A stretch of 64,000 nt of DNA, from positions 1,488,001 to 1,552,000 of the forward strand of contig CBDHYI010000008.1 in assembly GCA_965275915.1 (NCBI GenBank), given 5' to 3'. The notes below the pieces were generated by a model. It was not told the origin of the DNA and searched no databases. It worked only from the letters and a program-made list of their open reading frames with translations. The translations under genes were made by a program, and so were the position numbers. Source of the DNA: JBDWFY01 sp965275915 (GTDB taxonomy: Bacteria > Pseudomonadota > Alphaproteobacteria > Rhizobiales > Stappiaceae). Position 1 is the first letter of the stretch; each line of letters starts with the position of its first letter. Shown here one piece after another: positions 55,358-64,000 of the stretch.

Positions 55358-56716
55358 ATGTCTCTAATCACCAGTGAGAATCGCAAATGGTGGCTGCTTG
55401 GTGCGGTGAGCTGCATCCTTGGGCTGGTGCTTCTGGATGAGACGGTGGTCGGTGTCGCGCTGCCGACGATAGAGGCGGAACTGAACCTGACCACCCACCA
55501 GGCGCACTGGGTGGTGAATGCCTATCTTCTGGTGTTTGCCTGTTTCGTGGCGGTCGGTGGCAAGCTCGGCGATCAGGTCGGCATGCTGCCGGTGTTCCTG
55601 ACTGGCCTTGCGATTTTCGGGGTCTGTTCGCTGCTCGGCGGCTTTGCACCGTCCGGCGATGTGCTCATCCTGGCAAGGGCCGTGCAGGGTGTCGGCGCGG
55701 CGCTGATTTTTCCGCTCTCCGTCACCATGACGGCCCTGACATTCCCGCCGGAAGAACGAGGCTATGCGCTTGGCATCGGCGGGTCTATCGGCACGGTATT
55801 CCTGGCAACGGGCCCGCTGTTGGGCGGCCTTTTGACGGACTATGTGTCCTGGCGCTGGATCTTCTGGGTCAACCCGCCGATCGTGATCGCGATCGTCCTG
55901 ATCGGTTTTCTTTCCTGGCGTGACGTTACGCGGCCCGCACCGCCGCCGATTGACTGGATCGGCCTTGTGCTGATCGCTTCGGGCATGTTCTGCACCATCT
56001 TTGCGCTGATGCAGTCCGCTGTCTGGGGCTGGGGATCGGCGGCCGTCATCGGCCTGTTTGTTGCCGGGTTGGTGCTGCTTGCGGCCTTCACCCTATTTGA
56101 GCTCCGCACCGCAGCGCCGCTGATCGAGGTCGACCTGTTCAGCCTGCCGGCCTTCACCGCCTCGAACCTTGCGACCTTCGGTGTGCAATATGCCAAAATG
56201 CCGGTGTTTATTTTCGCAGCGCTCTATGCCCAGAAGGTGCTCGGCCTGTCGGCGCTCGGGGCGGGCATGCTGGTGATCCTTGCCGCGCTGCCGCAGCCCT
56301 TTATCGCGCCTTATTGCGGCAAGCTGACCAGCCGGTATCCGCCGGGTCTGCTCGCAACGGGTGGCGTCTTCAGCCTTGCGCTGGCGATGACGATCCTGAG
56401 CCTCGCCGCACCGGCGCGCGATATCTGGCTGTTCGCACCCGGGCTGTTTGTGTTCGGCCTGTCCGCATCGTTTGTCTTTGTGCCCACCCGAACCGCCATC
56501 ATGGCGGCGCTGCCGGAAAGCAAGAAAGGGCAGGGCGGCGGCATCGTCATGACCAGCCAGATGATCGGCGGCACCGTCGGGCTTGCTATCTGCAGCGCGG
56601 TTTTTGCGTTTCACAACAGTTATGTGTCGGTCTTTGCCTCAACCGCGGTCCTTTTGTTTGTCTTGACCGGTCTTTGTGCCGTGCTTTATCGGCGCGACCC
56701 GGTGAGGGCGGTGTGA
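55358..56716 (+). CDS. MFS exporter, DHA2-like (EmrB/QacA) type
   Basis: The 452-residue product has 12-14 hydrophobic segments. It begins CILGLVLLDETVVGVALPTI, with the family motif D of DHA2 carriers (LDxTVVNVALP-like). Then come AHWVVNAYLLVFACFVAVGGKLGDQVG (in two parts), RAVQGVGAALIFPLSVTM and GGSIGTVFLATGPLLGGLL. Such pumps export drugs or metabolites using the proton gradient; the substrate is unknown. A short direct repeat at the start (ATGTCTTTGATCACC and ATGTCTCTAATCACC) leaves a first ATG at 55338 that meets a stop after nine codons; the second at 55358 opens the gene. Confidence 0.85.
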   Translation: MSLITSENRKWWLLGAVSCILGLVLLDETVVGVALPTIEAELNLTTHQAHWVVNAYLLVFACFVAVGGKLGDQVGMLPVFLTGLAIFGVCSLLGGFAPSGDVLILARAVQGVGAALIFPLSVTMTALTFPPEERGYALGIGGSIGTVFLATGPLLGGLLTDYVSWRWIFWVNPPIVIAIVLIGFLSWRDVTRPAPPPIDWIGLVLIASGMFCTIFALMQSAVWGWGSAAVIGLFVAGLVLLAAFTLFELRTAAPLIEVDLFSLPAFTASNLATFGVQYAKMPVFIFAALYAQKVLGLSALGAGMLVILAALPQPFIAPYCGKLTSRYPPGLLATGGVFSLALAMTILSLAAPARDIWLFAPGLFVFGLSASFVFVPTRTAIMAALPESKKGQGGGIVMTSQMIGGTVGLAICSAVFAFHNSYVSVFASTAVLLFVLTGLCAVLYRRDPVRAV

Positions 56717-56982
56717 TCCGGTCTCTGCCTGTATTTTTCAGCGGAAAATCCGGCGCATTGGACGGCGTCCCAGGCTTTGCAAGATCTGCGGCACCGCGCG
56801 TTGGTGCGCGCCTTGCCGCCGGGCGCCAAAAAATATGATTACAACACTGACGCCCTAACTGCCCCCGCCAATGGGGCAGTCCCTTGATCCGGACAGTGAT
56901 CAGGAGTACCGCTAGGCGGTGTTTTTAGTGTTCTCTTCCCGCCTGCAGGCACGTTCGACTTTTTGACAGAGGCCTTGAACCC

Positions 56983-57741
56983 ATGACCGATCATTCCGCG
57001 GACCAGCATCATCAGCCCCTTGGCATCGGCGACATTGTCGGCGATACGTTTACGATACTGACGGGCAATATCCCGGCGATCCTGATGCTCGCCTGCCTGC
57101 CGTCCCTGATTTCGCTGGCGCTCATCGGCCTCCTGTTCGGTGAGGGCTATCTGACGGGAGCAATCGGACCGGAGCAATCCGGTGTCAGCACATTGCTGGT
57201 CACAATCATTTCCCTGGCGGCCTATGGGGTGACGGCGGCCCTGCTGGTCCAGATGGCGTATGATGCCAAACTTGGCCATGGGGTCCAGCCCGCGCGCTAT
57301 GTTCGGCCCGCGCTCAACTGCGCGCTGCCCATTGTTATCCTGACCATTGTCGTGACGGTCATGATGGGGATCGGGCTTGTGGCGCTGGTCGTTCCGGGGC
57401 TCTGGATTTACGCGGTCTTCTCGGTCTTCATTCCGGCTGTGGTCATCGATCGCGCGGGCTTCAACGCCCTTGGCCGCAGCATATGGCTGACCAGGGAATA
57501 CCGGTGGCCCATTGTCGGCCTGACGCTTGTTATCTGGATCATCGCAATGGCGCTCAATCTGGGCGGACTTTTTCTGGCGGATCTCGTGAGCGGTGGCTTT
57601 ATTCCCAGCCTCATTATCCTGACCATCGTTTACGGCATTACCTACGGCATTTCCGGCATTTCCGTTGCGCTGCTTTACGCACGCCTCAGGGAGATCAAGG
57701 AAGGCGCCAGCGTGGGCGATCTGGTGGCGATCTTTAACTGA
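56983..57741 (+). CDS. YciC-like (UPF0259 type) membrane protein, copy 1
   Basis: The 252-residue product has about six hydrophobic segments in the order PLGIGDIVGDTFTILTGNIP, AILMLACLPSLISLALIGLL, LLVTIISLAAYGVTAALLVQM, LPIVILTIVVTVMMGIGLVALVVPGLWIYAVFSVF (two pieces), YRWPIVGLTLVIWIIAMAL and IVYGITYGISGISVALLYAR. It ends LREIKEGASVGDLVAIFN. Motifs such as 'VxxxxTRxxWPIxGLxL' are seen in YciC-like inner-membrane proteins of unknown role. It is the first of two tandem paralogues. Confidence 0.65.
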   Translation: MTDHSADQHHQPLGIGDIVGDTFTILTGNIPAILMLACLPSLISLALIGLLFGEGYLTGAIGPEQSGVSTLLVTIISLAAYGVTAALLVQMAYDAKLGHGVQPARYVRPALNCALPIVILTIVVTVMMGIGLVALVVPGLWIYAVFSVFIPAVVIDRAGFNALGRSIWLTREYRWPIVGLTLVIWIIAMALNLGGLFLADLVSGGFIPSLIILTIVYGITYGISGISVALLYARLREIKEGASVGDLVAIFN

Positions 57742-57800
57742 GGTCGGCCGGATTGGCGGATGTTGCCGCATTCTAAAACTTTGAACGAGAATTCACAGAG

Positions 57801-58583
57801 ATGACAGATACTTCCGACGAACGATACTGGCAGCCGCTCGGTATTGGCACTATCATCAGCGAGACATTTTCGATACTTGCAGGAAACATCCCGGCTGTGT
57901 TGATCCTTGGAAGTCTGCCTGCATTGGTTTCCTTGCTTGTTCCATGGCTGCTTTTCGGTCCGGCTTTTTTGACCGGGGAACCGACGCCGGATCAAGCTGT
58001 CGCGATCAGCCAGAACGTCAGTTTTCTCAACTTCTTCCAAGTATCAGCAATTTCAATGACGTCTTATGGCGCAGCCATCGTTCTGCTTGCCCAGATGACA
58101 TATGATGTCAAGCTTGGCCGATCAGTTCACTTCGGACGATATTTTCAGCGTACGCTGGTAAGTGTCGTTCATATATTCGTTTTGTCAGTGGTTCTCTACA
58201 TTATTATGTTGTTTGCGTTCTTTCTATTCATTATTCCGGCATTGTGGGCGTATGCCGTATTCTGTGTCACGTTACCCGCGCTCATCATTGATCGTGCAGG
58301 TTTCGGAGCGCTCGGTCGTAGCATGTTTTTGAGCAAAGGCTACCGGTGGCCAATTGTCGGACTGACGATCATAATGTGGGTTATCGGTATAGCGATATTT
58401 ATGGTTGGCTCGTTTTTGACCGGGTTCATTCCCGGCGGCATCGCAATGGATTTGATATTCCAGGTACTCCTTTACGGTATCTCATTTGGCGTTGCCGGCG
58501 TCTCAGTTGCCCTCATCTATGCCCGGCTCAAGGAGATCAAGGAAGGCGCGAGCGTAGGGGATCTGGTATCGGTCTTTGAGTGA
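57801..58583 (+). CDS. YciC-like membrane protein, copy 2
   Basis: The 260-residue product repeats the copy 1 plan: QPLGIGTIISETFSILAGNI, SYGAAIVLLAQMTYDVKLGR, IIPALWAYAVFCVTLPALII, LGRSMFLSKGYRWPIVGLTI and the ending RLKEIKEGASVGDLVSVFE. The N-terminal and C-terminal motifs are well conserved, but the middle is richer in Phe, Ile and AT-ending codons than copy 1, so the copies differ in composition as well as sequence. The 60-base gap suggests a shared transcript. Confidence 0.65.
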   Translation: MTDTSDERYWQPLGIGTIISETFSILAGNIPAVLILGSLPALVSLLVPWLLFGPAFLTGEPTPDQAVAISQNVSFLNFFQVSAISMTSYGAAIVLLAQMTYDVKLGRSVHFGRYFQRTLVSVVHIFVLSVVLYIIMLFAFFLFIIPALWAYAVFCVTLPALIIDRAGFGALGRSMFLSKGYRWPIVGLTIIMWVIGIAIFMVGSFLTGFIPGGIAMDLIFQVLLYGISFGVAGVSVALIYARLKEIKEGASVGDLVSVFE

Positions 58584-58676
58584 GGGTGATCGGCGCGGAC
58601 GATGTCGCGTGTTACCATCTGCCGGCATTGTTATGTCGGGAAGTGTGCCCGCAAACGGTAACGGGAAGGTCTGCTC

Positions 58677-59159
58677 ATGGGTATGATCGAAGAGCGTATC
58701 GCGGAGCTTGGTCTTTATATTCCGGACGAGCCGAAACTTCCGCCGGGCCTTGACCTGCTGTTTCCCTGGGTGAATGTGCGCGGTCAGCGCGTATTTGTGT
58801 CCGGCCATGCACCGCAGGACCCCGACGGTACGATATCAGGCCCGTTCGGGCAGGTCGGCAGGGATGTGACGGTCGAAGACGCCGCGGAGCTTGCAAAGAA
58901 AACCGCTCTTGCCATGCTGGGCAGCCTTCATCGCGAGCTCGGGACACTCGATCGCATCGCCGGGTGGGGCAGGGTCTTCGGCATGGTCAATGCCGTCCCT
59001 GGGTTCGACAGGCATCCTGTTGTGATCAATGGCTTTTCGAAAGTGATCCTGGATGTGTTCGGACCCGATACCGGGCGGCATTCCCGATCGGCCGTCGGCA
59101 TGGCATCGCTGCCGATGAATTTCGCCGTTGAGATTGAGGCGGAGGTTCTTATCGGCTGA
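58677..59159 (+). CDS. RidA-family protein
   Basis: The 160-residue protein has the RidA (YjgF/UK114) fold with LFPWVNVRGQRVFVSGHAP and GPFGQVGRDVTVEDAAELAKK early on. Then come AGWGRVFGMVNAVPGFDRHP and HSRSAVGMASLPMNFAVEIEAEV. The key arginine in SRSAVGMASLP is present. RidA homologues deaminate reactive enamine/imine intermediates or have related functions; the longer N-terminus here (PDEPKLPPGLD) is common in a subfamily of unknown substrate. GGAAGG precedes the ATG. Confidence 0.85.
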   Translation: MGMIEERIAELGLYIPDEPKLPPGLDLLFPWVNVRGQRVFVSGHAPQDPDGTISGPFGQVGRDVTVEDAAELAKKTALAMLGSLHRELGTLDRIAGWGRVFGMVNAVPGFDRHPVVINGFSKVILDVFGPDTGRHSRSAVGMASLPMNFAVEIEAEVLIG

Positions 59160-59207
59160 GGGCCTCTTTGAGGCGATACGATTATCCGGAACCGAGGAGG
59201 AGCAAGA

Positions 59208-59639
59208 ATGGCATCCGATCAGGACCTGAAATGCCGCAAAGTCCGACCTGAAGGCCGGTATGCAGGCAAACAGGGATCTAACTATTTCGAGGGAATTGCG
59301 CGGGAGACCACCGGTTCCCGGGGGATCTGCATGCATCTTTTAACCATTCCGCCCGGCGGCCGCGCCGCGGCGCACAAGCACGACGCCCATGAGACCGCTC
59401 TCTATGTGATCTCGGGGGAAGGCGTGATGTGGTGGGGACACCGCCTGGAAAACAAGATGGTGGCCAAGGCCGGCGATATGATCTATATCCCCGCCGACAT
59501 GCCGCATTTGCCGGCGAACCTGTCCGATGCGGATGTCGTGGCGGTGATTGCCCGAACCGATCCCAACGAACAGGAGAGCGTGACGTTGCTGCCGGACCTT
59601 GAGACCCTTGCGCCAGCGGTGGAGCAGGATTCGGGCTGA
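59208..59639 (+). CDS. Cupin-domain protein
   Basis: The 143-residue product is a single cupin barrel: LLTIPPGGRAAAHKHDAHETALYVISGEGVM (in parts) is motif 1 with HxH and the Glu ligand. AKAGDMIYIPADMPHLPANL is motif 2 with the His. The metal-binding set is complete, so a metal-dependent enzyme or sensor role is possible; the substrate is unknown. GAGGAGGAG directly upstream makes the start secure. It follows RidA by 48 bases and may share its mRNA. Confidence 0.85.
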   Translation: MASDQDLKCRKVRPEGRYAGKQGSNYFEGIARETTGSRGICMHLLTIPPGGRAAAHKHDAHETALYVISGEGVMWWGHRLENKMVAKAGDMIYIPADMPHLPANLSDADVVAVIARTDPNEQESVTLLPDLETLAPAVEQDSG

Positions 59640-59767
59640 CAATGGTAAAGCAACTTACGGCTCGTTGCCCGGCGCGGCCCGCAACGGATTGCTTGTTCAG
59701 GCCTCTTCATATTCGTTTCACAAAGCACTGTCTTCCTGAGGCCTGCATTCAACAAGGACTTTCATTC

Positions 59768-60769
59768 ATGTATGGTCAATCGCTAAGCCCGATTTTCGCA
59801 TTGGCCCTGTTAGGATATCTGGGCGCTACGGTTGCACTGAAAGCGCAAAGCGCCGACGATGTTCTGCAGGAGGCCGAGGCATCTTCCGATAAAAAAGACA
59901 TCACCAATATCATTCTGACGGAACGTTCGCCGGACTGCGGCACCTATGCGCTGGCCTATACGTCCGAGGTCACCGCCTTGCAGCAGCAAAAGGCGTTCGA
60001 CGGGGCGCTGATTGTCAGCGCGGAGGACGACAGCTGCACGCTGACGTCCAACGGGATCCCCAATCATGATTTTGGTGGTGGCTCGGAGCGGCCGTTCGCA
60101 ACGCCTGTCGCGGCCATCGGCGCGACCTTCAACATTCCCCGAAAGCCGAAGGCTGCGTCTGTGCCGACACCACTGTCCCACCGGACATTTGACGCGGTGC
60201 TTCTGAACGGCGTTGTTGTCGATATCCTGTCCGCAGGCTGTTACGATCCGAACGGCCGCCGGCCCAATCGGGACGGCAATGTTCTCGCCGGTTGCCGCGA
60301 TACGGTAGACTGGCTGATCGACCCGATGTCGCCGCTGGCCCCCTTTGCCGAAGATGATCACCATGGCCATCCGCAGCCGGACGGACGCTATCACTATCAC
60401 GGCAATCCGATGGCCCTGTTCGACGACAATCCCACGCCGGACGGCTCACCGCTGATCGGCTTCGCAGCGGACGGCTTCCCGATTTACGGCCCCTACATAA
60501 AGGACGAAACAGGCAAGGTGCGCAAAGTGACCTCCGGCTACAGTCTCAAAGAAGGCAACCGTCCGACCGGTGACGGCAATCCCGGCGGTAGCTATGACGG
60601 CCTTTACCGGGCAGACTGGGAGTTCACCGGAAACGGAGATCTCGATGCCTGCAACGGCATGACGCACAACGGCACCTATGCCTATTATGTGATCGACACC
60701 TTCCCCTGGATGATCGCCTGCCACACCGGAACGCCGGATTCTTCCTTTGTCCGGCCTGGATTGCGGTAG
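59768..60769 (+). CDS. YHYH-motif exported protein
   Basis: From the ATG at 59768 (AAGGACTTTCATTC upstream) the product has 333 residues. It has a signal segment LSPIFALALLGYLGATVALKAQS and a C-terminal YHYH domain. The motif PDGRYHYHGNPMAL (about residue 210) is preceded by DHHGHPQ. Glycine/tyrosine-rich lines such as GFAADGFPIYGPY, YDGLYRADWEF and HNGTYAYYVIDTFPW follow. These histidines probably bind a metal outside the membrane. YHYH-domain proteins are widespread in marine bacteria and have no settled function. An in-frame upstream start at 59642 has no ribosome site. Confidence 0.85.
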   Translation: MYGQSLSPIFALALLGYLGATVALKAQSADDVLQEAEASSDKKDITNIILTERSPDCGTYALAYTSEVTALQQQKAFDGALIVSAEDDSCTLTSNGIPNHDFGGGSERPFATPVAAIGATFNIPRKPKAASVPTPLSHRTFDAVLLNGVVVDILSAGCYDPNGRRPNRDGNVLAGCRDTVDWLIDPMSPLAPFAEDDHHGHPQPDGRYHYHGNPMALFDDNPTPDGSPLIGFAADGFPIYGPYIKDETGKVRKVTSGYSLKEGNRPTGDGNPGGSYDGLYRADWEFTGNGDLDACNGMTHNGTYAYYVIDTFPWMIACHTGTPDSSFVRPGLR

Positions 60770-61130
60770 GACGAAACAAGGCAAGAGAGCGGTGCAAGGG
60801 AAACGCATGCGCAAATCCGAACATGTGAGCCGCTGGTGTCCTCCGGTCTGGCGGATGACTGGGGCATGCTCACCAAATACCGCCGCAAGATGAAGACGCT
60901 TGGGTAAACTGCAAAATCAAAGGCGGAAAATTTAAGGCCTTTGGCGGCCCTGGTCAGTTAGACGCGCTCAGTCTTTTTTGGATGCGCGCTGATCCCGCTG
61001 ATGCGTGGTGTGCCGGCCGGTGCGTGCCTGATAAGCGGAGAAGACCTGAGGGTTTGACCCCCGTCAATGTGCCGGGCACCGGAGGCAGGTAAGGTGCGGT
61101 TCATGCCTTTCCTTAAAGCGGGAGTTGACA
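60770..61130. other. Intergenic region upstream of phaC
   Basis: It holds a short frame ending SSGLADDWGMLTKYRRKMKTLG near 60830-60907, with no start, which may be a remnant of another gene. GGGAG at 61117-61121 precedes phaC. No clear promoter or terminator was recognised. Confidence 0.3.
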
Positions 61131-62993
61131 ATGGACACACCTGCGGGCACACGCAAGAGAGCATCCTCCTCAAAAACTTCAGCTCCTGTGCCGGAGAAGA
61201 CAAGGGGCGCTCCGTCGGTCCTTAAGCCCGGGCCTTTCGATGATCCCTGGGAATGGGATTCCTTTTCATCCACAGCGTTTTTCGATCTGACCGACCGGGC
61301 GCTGCGCGCTTCGGTTTCGCGTTTTACGTTAGGTCTATCGCCGCGGGCACTGACCTCAGCCTATCTCGACTGGGCGATGGGTCTTGTCTGCGCTCCGGGC
61401 AAACGGGCTCAACTCATGGACAAGGCACTCCGCAAAACCATCAAATTTGCGCACTTTGCCGTGTCCAGGTCGATGAATCCCGAAAAACCCGTCCGCTGCA
61501 TTGAACCTCTGCCGCAGGACCGGCGCTTCCGCGACGATGCCTGGCAGAGCTTTCCGTTTGGGCTCATCTATCAGTCGTTTCTTCTGACCCAGCAGTGGTG
61601 GCACAATGCGACGACAGGCATCACAGGCGTTTCGGCGCAACATGAACGCGTGGTGGAATTTGCCGCCCGGCAATGGCTTGATATTTTTTCGCCGTCAAAC
61701 TTCATTCTGACCAACCCGAAAGTGCTGAAATACACGGCCGAACAGGGCGGGCAGAACCTCCTGCGCGGATTTCAGAACTATATTGAAGACCTTGAAAAGA
61801 CGCTTTCCGGTCAAAGATACGAAGTCGGCGAGGCGTTTGCGGTGGGGCGCGATGTTGCCGCAACGCCGGGCAAAGTCGTCTATCGCAACCGGCTGATTGA
61901 GCTGATCCAGTATGAACCGGCAACAAAGACCGTGAAGGCGGAACCGCTTCTGATCGTGCCTGCCTGGATCATGAAATATTACATTCTCGACTTGTCTGAG
62001 GAAAACTCGCTGGTCCGGTTCCTGGTTGATCAGGGGCACACCGTTTTCATGATCTCATGGAAGAACCCCGATCCGGAAGACCGGGATCTGACCATGCACG
62101 ATTATTGTCAACTGGGGGTCATGGGCGCCCTCGATGCTGTCAGCCGGATTGTGCCGGGCCGGAAAGTGCACGGTGTCGGTTACTGTCTGGGCGGCACGCT
62201 GCTCGCCATCGCAGCTGCGACCATGGCGCGGGACGGGGATGACCGGCTCAAATCGCTGGCATTTCTCGCAACGCAGGTCGATTTTGAAGAAGCGGGCGAA
62301 TTGACGCTTTTCATAAACGAAGAACAGGTCTCATTCCTTGAAGACATGATGTGGGAGCAGGGGTTTCTGGATACCCACCAGATGGCCGGAACGTTTCAGC
62401 TGCTGCGCTCCAACGATCTGATCTGGTCTAAAATGGTGCAGGAATACTTGCTGGGCGAGCGCAGCCGGTTAACGGATCTTATGGCGTGGAACAGCGATGC
62501 CACCCGCATGCCCTACAAGATGCATTCCGAATACCTTCGGCATCTGTTTCTGAAAAACGACCTTGCGGAGGGACGGTATCTGGTCGAAGGGCGGCCGATT
62601 ACGGTGTCAGATATTCGCGCACCGATGTTTGTGGTTGGCACCGAACGCGATCACGTGGCGCCGTGGCGCTCAGTCTATAAGTTTCACCTTCTGGCGGACA
62701 CCGATATCACCTTTCTATTGACCAGCGGTGGGCACAATGCCGGAATCGTCTCAGAACCCGGACATCGGGGACGGACATTCAGGATAAGAGCCGTCAAGGC
62801 GCAAGACTCCTATATTGGTCCCAATCGCTGGCTGAATGAAACACCTGTAAAGGAGGGGTCCTGGTGGCCGGATTGGCAGGGGTGGCTGGAAAAGGAATCC
62901 TCAGGAGAGTGCAAACCGCCCAAGATGGGCATGCCGGAGGAAAAGGCGAACACGCTGGAACGTGCTCCGGGCAGCTATGTTTTTCAGCGGTAA
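61131..62993 (+). CDS. phaC: Class I polyhydroxyalkanoate synthase
   Basis: The 620-residue enzyme polymerises hydroxyacyl-CoA into storage polyester granules. It has the N-terminal PhaC_N region (NPEKPVRCIEP, DDAWQSFPFGLIYQSFLLTQQWW in parts) and the alpha/beta hydrolase core. The catalytic Cys lies in the lipase-like box GVGYCLGGTLL, the Asp in VVGTERDHVAPW and the His in SGGHNAGIVSEPG. Length and motifs are those of class I enzymes that work without PhaE or PhaR. The start at 61131 is supported by GGGAG nine bases upstream. No phaA/B or phasin gene is adjacent. Confidence 0.92.
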   Translation: MDTPAGTRKRASSSKTSAPVPEKTRGAPSVLKPGPFDDPWEWDSFSSTAFFDLTDRALRASVSRFTLGLSPRALTSAYLDWAMGLVCAPGKRAQLMDKALRKTIKFAHFAVSRSMNPEKPVRCIEPLPQDRRFRDDAWQSFPFGLIYQSFLLTQQWWHNATTGITGVSAQHERVVEFAARQWLDIFSPSNFILTNPKVLKYTAEQGGQNLLRGFQNYIEDLEKTLSGQRYEVGEAFAVGRDVAATPGKVVYRNRLIELIQYEPATKTVKAEPLLIVPAWIMKYYILDLSEENSLVRFLVDQGHTVFMISWKNPDPEDRDLTMHDYCQLGVMGALDAVSRIVPGRKVHGVGYCLGGTLLAIAAATMARDGDDRLKSLAFLATQVDFEEAGELTLFINEEQVSFLEDMMWEQGFLDTHQMAGTFQLLRSNDLIWSKMVQEYLLGERSRLTDLMAWNSDATRMPYKMHSEYLRHLFLKNDLAEGRYLVEGRPITVSDIRAPMFVVGTERDHVAPWRSVYKFHLLADTDITFLLTSGGHNAGIVSEPGHRGRTFRIRAVKAQDSYIGPNRWLNETPVKEGSWWPDWQGWLEKESSGECKPPKMGMPEEKANTLERAPGSYVFQR

Positions 62994-63071
62994 GGTCATG
63001 GCAGACTTGCCGACGCAGAAGTCGCAACACTCGTTGACCGGTTTCTGCATCGTCGCTTCGGGCCGTATCCC

Positions 63072-63645
63072 TCAAGCCCGATAGGCGGGCAGAGGCGCAC
63101 GGTCCTGGAGGGCGATCATCCGGCGGAGCATCACGTCCGTCAGTGTGTGCCTGATCTCCGCATGGCCGGGATCGTCATAGAGATTGGTCATCTCGAAGGG
63201 ATCGTTTTTCAGGTCGTAGAGTTCCGACCAGCTTTCTCCCTCCCGGAGCGACATGCGGTAGCGGTCGGTCATCACGGTTCTGACACGTTGGGGCGGTCGA
63301 ATCCGATCATTGTCCGCTGGCTGTCTTCCTCTACAATGATCGCTTCCGGTGCGTCGGTGCTCATCAGATCGCGCCCCTGAATGCCGTTGAAGGGCTGGAT
63401 GCCGGCGCGTTCCAAGATGGTCGCGGAAATATCGATTGAGGACCCCAGCGCATCGCTGACGGTGCCGCCGGTCGGCGCCTTGGGATCGTGCCAGATGAAA
63501 GGCACACGGATGATGCTCTGATAATGCAGAAGCAGTTTCAGCATCAGGCCGTGATCGCCCATATAGTCACCGTGATCGGATGTGAAAATGACGATCGTAT
63601 CCTCCGCCAGTCCTAACGCCTCAAGGCGCCGCAGCACCCGGCCGG
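63072..63645 (-). pseudogene. Sulfatase, truncated and frameshifted
   Basis: The minus strand encodes the C-terminal half of an alkaline-phosphatase-superfamily sulfatase: RRLEALGLAEDTIVIFTSDH, GDYMGDHGLMLK, IIRVPFIWHDPKAP, then a break. The upstream part runs to VSEP and stops at 63272. The rest continues in another frame with TDRYRMSLREGESWSELYDL and KNDPFEMTNLYDDP to 63072. The catalytic formylglycine site (CxPxR) and the N-terminal half are absent; homology ends abruptly near 63645. The gene cannot make an active enzyme. Confidence 0.75.
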
Positions 63646-64000
63646 GCAGGCTCGTTGCGTCTGGGCGCGCCGCCGATTGTCGCCGGGCGGTTCCTGTCCA
63701 AGGTCATGGCCGATTTTATCAATGACAATCCCGATTGCATTGTGGAACTCAGATCGGGTCTCGTTCCGGAGCTGCGATCCATGCTGGAACGTGACCAGAA
63801 CGACCGTGTGATCGCGCCGCTGAGTCTGGCTGAACAGTCAATGGGACTGGAATTCAGGCCGCTGCTGGAAGACAGGGTCGGCGTCTTGTGCCGGAGCAGT
63901 CATCCGCTGACGAAGAAAAAGACGATCACCGAAAAAGATCTTGAGGCGGTCTCATGGCTGGCGCACTCCAAGGGAAGCCTGCTCAGGCGGCAGACCGAAG
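63645..64000 (+). pseudogene. LysR-type regulator lacking its DNA-binding domain (runs off the window)
   Basis: A plus-strand frame from about 63645 reads GSLRLGAPPIVAGRFLSKVM, then ADFINDNPDCIVELRSGLVP, VIAPLSLAEQSMGLEFRPLL and VLCRSSHPLTKKKTITEKDL to the window end. This is the start of the effector-binding domain of LysR proteins. The winged HTH that should precede GSLRLG is missing; its place is taken by the opposite-strand sulfatase fragment. The C-terminus is outside the window. Confidence 0.7.

Noticed and set aside
56839..57771. A 310-codon minus-strand frame opposite the first YciC-like gene
   Set aside because: Its composition (Asp, Arg, His and Gln-rich) is typical of an antisense shadow of a membrane protein gene.

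Overview
The window looks like a chromosomal segment of an alphaproteobacterium, probably of the Hyphomicrobiales (Rhizobiales). The evidence is a DUF930/TonB-like protein, a DUF1194 protein, a class I PHA synthase, a ProX/OpuAC-type betaine-binding protein, frequent GTG/TTG starts with GGAG-type ribosome sites, and high GC with AT-rich accessory patches. No tRNA or rRNA gene was recognised.

Layout. 0-10.4 kb is a mosaic of small housekeeping or accessory genes with heavy decay: a histidine kinase tail, a betaine-binding protein, a VOC remnant, a GFA protein with a damaged zinc site, a methyltransferase cut by an in-frame TGA, a retron-type reverse transcriptase (4198-5586, minus) with a highly structured upstream segment, an ankyrin-kelch gene split by a T-TTT-TTC slippery site, an IS110 scrap, ddl and a DUF1062 gene. 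10.8-14.5 kb is an AT-rich island holding a truncated phage terminase, orphan genes and an IS5-family (IS427-like) element. 14.5-23 kb carries a lipoprotein gene abutting an 8-kb gene for a 2678-residue, type I secretion-like calcium-binding protein with about 24 EF-hand-like repeats, DUF4214 regions and RTX repeats. 23-27.9 kb holds a LysR/DMT-transporter pair, an aldo/keto reductase, a DUF1194 protein and a second GFA gene.

28.8-33.1 kb is a coherent zinc-starvation locus. folE and a hisI paralogue (minus) face an NTF2-like gene, two COG0523/CobW GTPases and a small partner gene (plus), across an intergenic region with two Zur-box-like palindromes. The inferred logic is that Zur, when zinc is scarce, induces metallochaperones and spare copies of zinc enzymes. 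33.5-36.7 kb holds a membrane-anchored prokaryotic YEATS protein, a DUF930 protein with a 15-copy hexamer repeat, a GNAT enzyme and a tiny ORF with a strong ribosome site.

37.7-54.5 kb is a podovirus-type (T7/BPP-1-like) virion module in strict order: small and large terminase, portal, Bbp19-like, scaffold, capsid, Bbp16-like cement, tail tubular A and B, gp13-like, gp14-like, and a giant ejection protein. No integrase, repressor, replication or lysis gene is visible. The ejection protein ends in an AT-rich, toxin-like C-terminus, followed by three related Imm8-like genes and a displaced second copy of the toxin's last 15 codons. This is the organisation of a polymorphic toxin tip with spare immunity cassettes, here attached to a phage DNA-ejection protein. 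I consider it, together with the retron locus, the most interesting content of the window.

54.6-64 kb returns to ordinary chromosome: DUF427, an MFS exporter, a tandem pair of YciC-like membrane proteins, RidA, a cupin, a YHYH protein and phaC. It ends in a breakpoint where a frameshifted sulfatase and a headless LysR gene meet.
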